In this document: positions 11,970 through 18,309 of the stretch, in pieces | Numbering within the stretch: the stretch's first letter is position 1 | Layout: each line of letters starts with the position of its first letter | From: Ichthyophonus hoferi | Taxonomy: Eukaryota > Opisthokonta > Ichthyosporea > Ichthyophonida > Ichthyophonidae | Reading direction: 5' to 3' | DNA: 18,309 bases | Assembly (NCBI GenBank): GCA_002751075.1 | Contig: NAOQ01000235.1 | Span: forward strand, 35,891 to 54,199 | The notes under the pieces: generated by a model | The model's database searches: none | What the model was told of the DNA's origin: nothing | What the model saw: only the letters and a program-made list of their open reading frames with translations | Position numbers and translations under genes: made by a program

Positions 11970-11998
11970 TGTATTGTGTTGTATTGCTTGTAAATTTA

Positions 11999-12137
11999 GG
12001 AAATTTTCGTAAATATTTGTTGAAAAGTTGTTGAAATTGTTAAAACTTACTTGAATTTTATTGAAATTCAGTTAAATTTAGTTGTAGCTTGGCTGAAATC
12101 TTTTTGAAATTTTTATGTAATTTTGTTGAAATTCACG
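11999..12137. promoter_or_regulatory. Upstream region of paralogue A with TTGAAATT repeats
   Basis: TTGAAATT occurs exactly at 12031, 12061, 12104 and 12126, with looser copies between (TTGAAAAG, TTGAATTT). On the minus strand this is AATTTCAA, 60-165 bp before the paralogue A start. A minus-strand donor-like GTAAGT at 12050-12045 would allow a leader intron. It could be regulatory or just a decayed tandem repeat. Confidence 0.35.
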
Positions 12138-12465
12138 TCTACGATATACTGTAGTAGGGGTTGGGGTATAGGGTAGCTTAATTTATTTGTTTTTATATAG
12201 TTGGTAATTTAATATTAAAACTAAAGTAGATTATATAATGAGCGATTTAAAATTAAAATTATATTCCATTACACAATTGGTTATTTAATACTATAACTAA
12301 AGTGAATTACATATGTATAAAAATCAGTAATAAACTTTAAGTAAATGTAATGGATGATATAATAATAAAGTCAAAATTATATCACAGTTAAAATTCTAAA
12401 AGTAATTTAAAATCAAAATTTAGTGCAATAGGTAGTAAAAAGGAATTGAATGTGATATAATGATA

Positions 12466-12510
12466 TAGTATAGTACAGTACAGTACAGTACAGTATAGTA
12501 TAGTATAGTA
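12466..12510. repeat. Pentamer array of nine TAGTA/CAGTA units
   Basis: TAGTA twice, CAGTA four times, TAGTA three times, all in register. The T-to-C variant is clustered, as expected if the variant unit itself was amplified by slippage. Confidence 0.9.
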
Positions 12511-12634
12511 TAGTTTATTATATTATGTTCTATTATATTATATTATATTATACTAATACTTTTATTATTATATATTAAATATAGATATTTTTATGCTTAC
12601 ATAATTAATAAGAATATATTATTATCTAACTATT

Positions 12635-12667
<33 letters not shown>

Positions 12668-12890
12668 TATTGTTTATTATATAATATAACTAATACTGAT
12701 TTTAATTGTTGTTATAACCATAACTTTTGGAGTCATTCATTACATATGTAGCTTATATTTGAAATATATAGTATATATATATATATATATATATATGATG
12801 TTATGTTTTTAATTGTATAATATATTATATAACAATTGATGATAATATAAATGCATATATATATCAAATAATTATCATGTAGTTTGTGGC

Positions 12891-12917
12891 CATGAATATA
12901 TTATTAATATATTCATG
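12891..12917. repeat. Perfect 27-bp palindrome
   Basis: CATGAATATATTA, a central T at 12904, and TAATATATTCATG form arms of 13 bp with no mismatch. It could form a cruciform or bind a dimeric protein. No gene is adjacent. Confidence 0.85.
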
Positions 12918-13418
12918 TGTTTGTGTACAAATATGTATTCATCGTACATACCTTCTGATCTATGGCGGTAAATATATTACACAATATTATAGTGTAATTT
13001 TATGTAATATATTTAATTATATTATACTATACTATAGTATTTTATATATATAATATATTGTGTTATATTAGAGTATATTATGGTATTTCTATATTGTATA
13101 TTGTATTATATTATAATCTATTGGAGTATATCTTTATAAAATATATTGTATTATAGTATGACAGCGGCAAATATACAATATAGTAATTAAGTGTATAAAC
13201 GTATTTGTATATTCACTATAATAATTTATAATTAACATGTAGTTTATATGCAAAATTTATATAATACATTACCATATATTATATTACTATGTATTATTAG
13301 TCTATAAATGCACTGTGCTAATGTTACTAATATGTGTACTATATGGTTATATATAAGTAAGCAAAATAAATGCATTGCTCTGTTATCTAAGTTATCGATT
13401 GGGGAAAAATAAGATCTG

Positions 13419-13860
13419 ACCGCCTATCGCAAGACGCAATATCGATAAATTTTTATCACAATACAAGTTTATGTTTTTATTGGCTGCAACAGAATTAAAA
13501 ACGATTGATTTACTACAGATTTTTACTGTTATTTGAGTGATTAGCACCTAATTAATCGTAATAATAAATATTAAATTCTTATAAAAAAATTATTTTTAAA
13601 ATTATTTTCATTTATTTTTAATTAAAATTTAACCGCATCTAATAAAATTCACATTTTATATTTTTATTAGCTACGATAATAATAAATATTTAATAATTAA
13701 TTACCGGTTTTACTGTTATTCTCATAAATGATTAATATCGAATTAATCGCGGGATAGATTTTACAATCCAATAAATGTTTATTTTTATTTTTGATTTATT
13801 TTTAATTAAAATTTGACCGCTTATTGCAGGATTGGTAAAAATTCATATGCGGTAGTAATA
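13419..13860. repeat. Diverged tandem repeat of about 185 bp, roughly 2.5 copies
   Basis: The block ATTAAAATTT(A/G)ACCGC appears at 13621-13636 and 13805-13820, and TGACCGC at 13417-13423. TTTTACTGTTATT followed by ATTAATCG occurs at about 13521 and 13708. Two independent anchors give offsets of 184 and 187 bp; the first, partial unit is 213 bp away. The regular order of anchors shows a real tandem repeat rather than chance AT similarity. Confidence 0.6.
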
Positions 13861-14684
13861 AAAATTAAGGAAATAATTGTTGGCTTTCAATAGGTATTAA
13901 ACTCCAATGAAAACTTAATTATATTTTAATAGATTATTATCATTACTATTTATATTACTATATACTATTGGTTAATTTATGATTATTATTATTATTATTA
14001 TTTACATTATTATGTACTATTCGACTGCAGTTATCGAGTATGCCTATGAAGTGTCAACACAGTAATATATAAAGTAAACAAATATACCTTGCCTTTATTT
14101 TAAGCCGTTACCCTGAAAAGTGGCGGACCAGAGTATAAGTAAAACTAGAAGCCGCGTTTCAAACACACTGTGGTAATTTTATATCATTTTAAAACACACG
14201 GGATGCGATGAGACTGAATCCGGATCAAACTGTAAGCCTAATATAATAATATATTATAACACACTAATTTAAGATCAACATAATATATATATTTAAATGT
14301 AAATACAGTACTATGTATATCCTAAATTGTGTCTATACTTGTTGGATATATTTACAAAGCAATGTCCTTCAACGCATAATCATAAAAATTAAATTGAACT
14401 TTTATTACCTAACTTTTCATACAATATTATATTAACTATTATAAAATTAAATCTTTGTTTTTTAACAGTAACTAAAGTTTAAAATGTCTTTTTTAAAAAA
14501 TAAAGATACGAATCAATTAGAGCACTTGGGAGCTAGGTCTCCTCTCTTCAGCCAATAGAATAACTGATATTAATCTGTGGTAATTAACAAAAGTTGTTTA
14601 TTAAAATTTCACATTGGTGTTTGGTGGGATGTTGTATATATATATATATATGGGTTGGATACGTTTTTGTATATTTTATATTTT

Positions 14685-14803
14685 AATATAATATAATATA
14701 ATATAATATAATACATAATAAAATAAAACATAATAAAATACACTAACCTATCCTATCCTATCTTATCATACAATACAATATAATACAATGCAATACAATA
14801 CAA
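14685..14803. repeat. Pentamer tracts downstream of paralogue B
   Basis: A (TAATA)n tract occupies 14685-14713. From 14749 to 14803 eleven units keep register while changing content: TATCC TATCC TATCT TATCA, then TACAA TACAA TATAA and so on. The stretch lies in the 3' flank of paralogue B. Confidence 0.75.
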
Positions 14804-14841
14804 ATTATGTAAATATAATAACCTCTTACTTACCATGTATC

Positions 14842-16017
14842 CTATTCTTTCATTAACTCTCCCTCTATATTGGGTGGTTTTTCCTGTAATTCATAATTAT
14901 ACTTTCTAGGAGACAAATTAGTGGTCGGTAAAGGTATATTGGGGTTATTTTGATCGGACCATAACTTCAATACTCGCCTATCAAAAGCTATGACGGCTTC
15001 CATTGGACTTAAATAGGCACCAACCTTTTCCTGTGCATTGAACCTATCAAAACGCTGCGTTGCAATCCACTTAATTTTCTTCGTCCTTGTAGATTTTGTA
15101 ACTCCCATTAATGGAAACACTCCATTAATTACCTCCTCTTCTGTTAAATAATCTGATTCGCTTTTAAAATTTAATCGTTTTAGTTTTTCAGATTTGGTAT
15201 AGGGTGTATTTCTTACTACCCAATCATATTTAAGAGCTGCTTCCCATGAATGTTTATATAAGCCCGCTGATTGCATCCTGCCATTTAAATCTCTATACCT
15301 AACATTGTAATATCTCGGTTTTCCTAAGTTCATAAATTGTCTATGTAATGTAACCCCGTGGTACATAGTAGATCTGGTCTCTCTTCCAGGCCGCCTAGAA
15401 TGGTCAAACCAATTCAAAACCTTTGTTATAATTTCAGGATCATCGGCTTCGATTGGTCTATTTCCTCCCATGACCTCATAATTAGCCAATGCCGTAGAAG
15501 GGATCCGACCGCGCTCTCGTAATACAATTAGGTAATAATCATATACATTCCTACCCTCCTCTGCAGTTTTTACACTCTTTACATATCTACCTCGAAGTAA
15601 AACATGTATTTCATGTCTACCTCTAATAAACTTACATCCAACCCCCTTATATTTAATTTTCATGCCAATTTTCTGAGCCATTGTGGTTAATTTCGGTGCT
15701 AGAGCGAGAGCATTCATAGGGATTTTTCTGTCGCTGGGGTTTTCTATAGCATTTGTATTTGTATTTGTATTTATATTGGAATTTTTAAAAAAAATTAAAG
15801 GGTTGATAGGTAAGGAGTTGATGATTTCATATATAGGCGTGGGGTTTAGTTGCACTTGTTTCATTTGATTTATAAGGGTGTGAGAGGATTGGACGAAACG
15901 TTTCAACATGGTTAAAACTTGAGAAATATGGGGATGTAAGGGAAGGAGGTTATATAATGTATGGAGATACTTGTGGATGTAGTTTAGAGTGATCTGCATT
16001 GGAGACAATGGTATCAT
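14842..16017 (-). CDS. Intronless protein with three AP2/ERF-like domains (paralogue B)
   Basis: 391 residues, single exon, stop TAG at 14842-14844. Domain 1 is about 123-184: YKGV, RGRHEIHVLLRGRY, EEGRNVYDYY. Domain 2 is about 219-284: YHGVTLHR, YYNVRYRDLNG, GLYKHSWEAALKYD, RLNF. Domain 3 is about 303-370: LMGV, KWIATQRFD, VGAYLSPMEAVIAFD, TTNLSP. Domain 3 keeps the AP2 signature (W.A...GAY....EA..A.D....TN) better than in paralogue A. By hand count, about 37 of 85 positions are identical to A across domain 1 and the following link. The first ~120 residues are specific to B and include a low-complexity NTNTNTN run encoded by a (TTTGTA)n-like repeat. The start is the first Met; Met37 or Met101 would leave the domains intact. 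DNA binding is inferred from the family. Same orientation as A, so a tandem duplication is likely. Confidence 0.85.
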   Translation of the reverse strand: MIPLSPMQITLNYIHKYLHTLYNLLPLHPHISQVLTMLKRFVQSSHTLINQMKQVQLNPTPIYEIINSLPINPLIFFKNSNINTNTNTNAIENPSDRKIPMNALALAPKLTTMAQKIGMKIKYKGVGCKFIRGRHEIHVLLRGRYVKSVKTAEEGRNVYDYYLIVLRERGRIPSTALANYEVMGGNRPIEADDPEIITKVLNWFDHSRRPGRETRSTMYHGVTLHRQFMNLGKPRYYNVRYRDLNGRMQSAGLYKHSWEAALKYDWVVRNTPYTKSEKLKRLNFKSESDYLTEEEVINGVFPLMGVTKSTRTKKIKWIATQRFDRFNAQEKVGAYLSPMEAVIAFDRRVLKLWSDQNNPNIPLPTTNLSPRKYNYELQEKPPNIEGELMKE

Positions 16018-16312
16018 TATTTGGACTGTTTTTTATTTATTTTTGTTATTATGATTTATGAGTATTATTATCGTTGTTTTTGTTAGTACTATTATTATTA
16101 TTAGTCTTATTATTATTATATTAGTTTATATCTTTTCATATTAAGGTATACTATACTATACCATATTATACCATACTATACTACTATACTATACTATACT
16201 CTACTATACTATATTATCCTATGCAATACTATAATATACTAATATACTGTATTATATTATTTTTGAACTATTATTTTAACCATTACGATTTATTATTAGT
16301 ATTATTAGTATT

Positions 16313-16349
<37 letters not shown>

Positions 16350-18182
16350 TAGTTTATATTATTTAATATTGAGATATATTATATTATACTATATTATACT
16401 ATATTATACTATATTATACTATATTATACTATATTATACTATATTATACTGTACTGTGCTATACTATATTATCTTATCTTATATTATACTAACTATACTA
16501 TATCATACTATACTATACTATCTTATATTATAATATACTTCATTATATTCGCTTATGTAAAAATTATTATTATTTCACATGACCACACGCACGTATATAG
16601 GTACATATACGTATATATATACATACGAAAAAATTCTCAACACTTAAAAAACATACCTTACCACATTGGTAAAACGCTTTCACTTGTTTCTTTATTACAG
16701 TAATAAAATACAGTCTAATAATATGCTAGTTGATTGTGTGTTGATAAGAATAGTATTATATCCTAATATAGTTTTGTTGACTGTGTTATAGTATAGTATA
16801 TTAGTACTATGTTACTATTATATTACTATTCATACATCTGATATATTGGCAACAAATAATAATAAATAATAACAATAGCAATAATAAATAATAATCAACA
16901 TGTATAGCTTTTTATTAATATAAATCAGAATAATAATTGGTGTATTGTAGTTTATTTAGCCGATCGAAAATAAATTATTTTATCTTTAGGTATGGTATGC
17001 GATTAATAACCAGAAAGATTAAGAACTGATCTATAGCCAATAGTATTTGCGCATTAAACATCCATTAAATTGTACTATATTGTATGCTATAATTTACTAT
17101 ATAACGGCACGTAATATTATTAAAAATATTATTTTTAGTATTTTAACTAATAATCAATATAATTAAATATAGTATGTTGTTATATAATATATTTTATTTT
17201 ACTAAATAGATATTTTACTATTATTAGCATATTGAAACAATCATTGCAGTCGATCAGTAATGGCTCAGTAAAAAGTATTTTGATGTGCGCTTTGACAGAA
17301 TATTGCAGATATAATTATATATTTTATAATATAATTGTATGTTTCACAATGTAATTAAATAAGGTACACCAGATTATAAAATAAAATAAAATAATTATTG
17401 ATATATACTACATGATATAGTAGCAGTTAGAAACAATAAATTACATTACTTATATTAAAAGTCAAAATTAAAACCTGTATTAAAATCTACCTACAATATT
17501 ATTGGCTTTTAAAAAATTAGAGATTAGCCAATAATTGATGTGCTATCAAAAGATATTATGTTTTAAAAAATTGTGTAACTAATGTATTATTTTATTGCTT
17601 AATATTCATATAAACTTTTAATCACAACTACTATTGGTGTATAACGCATCAAGCTATGCAATAAAATTAATGTATAAAATAGCAATGATTAAGTATACTA
17701 TAATATGATTGGACAAATTTACTGCATCTGCTATTATTATTATTATTATTATTATTGTTATTGTTATTATCATTATTATTGCAAATACATAGTATTAGTT
17801 TTCTTAGCAAAATAGTATTATTTATTATTTCCCGCGCTAACAATTGTCGTGTTATCATACAAATACACGCATATACATATACATACACGTACACTATATT
17901 ACATAATACTATATTATCTTCCTATCAATCACTATCAAGCACATTGCTTCTATCCTATTACTACATACACTTTCTTGACTAGATAACACTATACAATAAT
18001 AATATTATTAAGATAACCTGTATATTATATTACTATGTTTATATTTTCAATTTCAATAGGACAATCCCGTTAACACAATTAAGTGAAAATATAGTATTGT
18101 TGCTTGGCTAGGGTATATTATAAGGTATGTTATGAAGCGGTGTATGTATTGAGAGTTTAAAAAAGGAAAAGGGTTTTTTAAT
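16018..18182. other. Repeat-rich flank without genes
   Basis: About 2.2 kb upstream of paralogue B. It contains (TTA)n near 16083 and 16318, a TATAC pentamer tract at 16147-16186, a decamer array at 16381, and (TTA)n near 17733. The short frames across the last one encode only poly-Asn or similar low-complexity peptide. I see no coding exon, tRNA or other gene. Confidence 0.7.
16381..16450. repeat. Seven exact copies of ATATTATACT
   Basis: Seven perfect 10-bp units in a row with no interruption; each unit is two pentamers, ATATT and ATACT. Exact identity points to recent expansion. It lies 360-430 bp upstream of the paralogue B start. Confidence 0.95.
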
Positions 18183-18309
18183 AATAGTAATAGTAATAGT
18201 AATAATAATAGTAATAGTAATAGTAATAGTAATAGTAATAGTAATAGTAATAGTAATAGTAATAGTAATAGTAATAGTAATAGTAATAGTAATAGTAATA
18301 GTAATAGCA
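18183..18309. repeat. Hexamer microsatellite (GTAATA)n running off the window
   Basis: Sixteen uninterrupted GTAATA units from 18211 to 18306, preceded by similar units with one three-base interruption near 18201-18210. The array ends within a few bases of the window edge. Confidence 0.95.

Larger units (their letters stand above)
12150..14841. other. Repeat-rich intergenic region between the two AP2-like genes
   Basis: No gene is visible in about 2.7 kb of very AT-rich DNA. It contains the pentamer array at 12466, (TTA)n near 12643, (TA)n near 12772, the palindrome at 12891, the ~185-bp repeat at 13419 and pentamer tracts at 14685-14803. A CATGTAGTTT/CATGTAGCTT-like motif recurs near 12743, 12875 and 13234. 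Confidence 0.7.

Noticed and set aside
15683-15868. Plus-strand frame of 61 codons
   Set aside because: Antisense to paralogue B, with a Phe/Val run arising from the complement of its NTNTNTN repeat.
10914-16017. AP2-like proteins as active HNH homing endonucleases
   Set aside because: No HNH motif (paired His/Asn with a metal-binding pattern) is visible in either protein; only AP2-like domains and links are seen.
17667-17982. Overlapping frames on both strands
   Set aside because: Products are poly-Asn or Leu/Tyr/Thr low-complexity peptides from (TTA)n and (ATACAT)-like repeats.
18183-18309. Terminal hexamer array as a telomere
   Set aside because: The unit GTAATA is not TTAGGG or a known telomere variant; it is a plain microsatellite cut by the window edge.

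Overview
The window is AT-rich nuclear DNA from a eukaryote with short GT-AG introns and many microsatellites. It carries a monofunctional thymidylate synthase (not the DHFR-TS fusion of plants and many protists) and an animal-type legumain start with a signal peptide. I infer an early-branching animal, most likely a demosponge; this rests on gene content and style, not on a database match.

Layout. Positions 1-4170 hold a direct duplication of about 0.87 kb (253-1125 and 2275-4170) carrying short coding-like frames I do not recognise. The second copy is split by a 1,022-bp insertion with TGTTG...CAACA ends and a 5-bp target duplication, best read as a solo LTR fossil. A trio of diverged ~70-bp repeats (4171-4476) follows. 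From 6006 down to 4574 on the minus strand lie the first three exons of a legumain (asparaginyl endopeptidase) gene. It has a TATA box and signal peptide but is cut before the catalytic His/Cys exons, so it is a pseudogene fragment. Between it and the next gene are a perfect E2F-type palindrome, a second E2F-like site and a CCAAT box.

Thymidylate synthase runs on the plus strand from 6793 to 10268 in ten exons that join to a 312-residue protein with all key TS residues visible. Convergent to it and on the minus strand are two intronless paralogues, 10914-11969 (351 aa) and 14842-16017 (391 aa). Each carries three AP2/ERF-like domains in a row, the third one diverged. This is the most unusual coding content here: AP2 domains are typical of plants, apicomplexans, ciliates and phage or organellar HNH endonucleases, not of animals. 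The DNA between and beyond these genes is non-coding and full of repeats: a ~185-bp diverged tandem repeat (13419-13860), a perfect 27-bp palindrome, seven exact copies of a 10-mer, and a hexamer array running off the right end.

A window-wide pattern is that most simple repeats, including imperfect ones inside TS introns, keep a strict 5-bp register for up to 30 units. Functionally, TS makes dTMP for DNA synthesis and is classically E2F-controlled. The AP2-like proteins would be DNA-binding by family, but their role is unknown. The genes do not look like one pathway.
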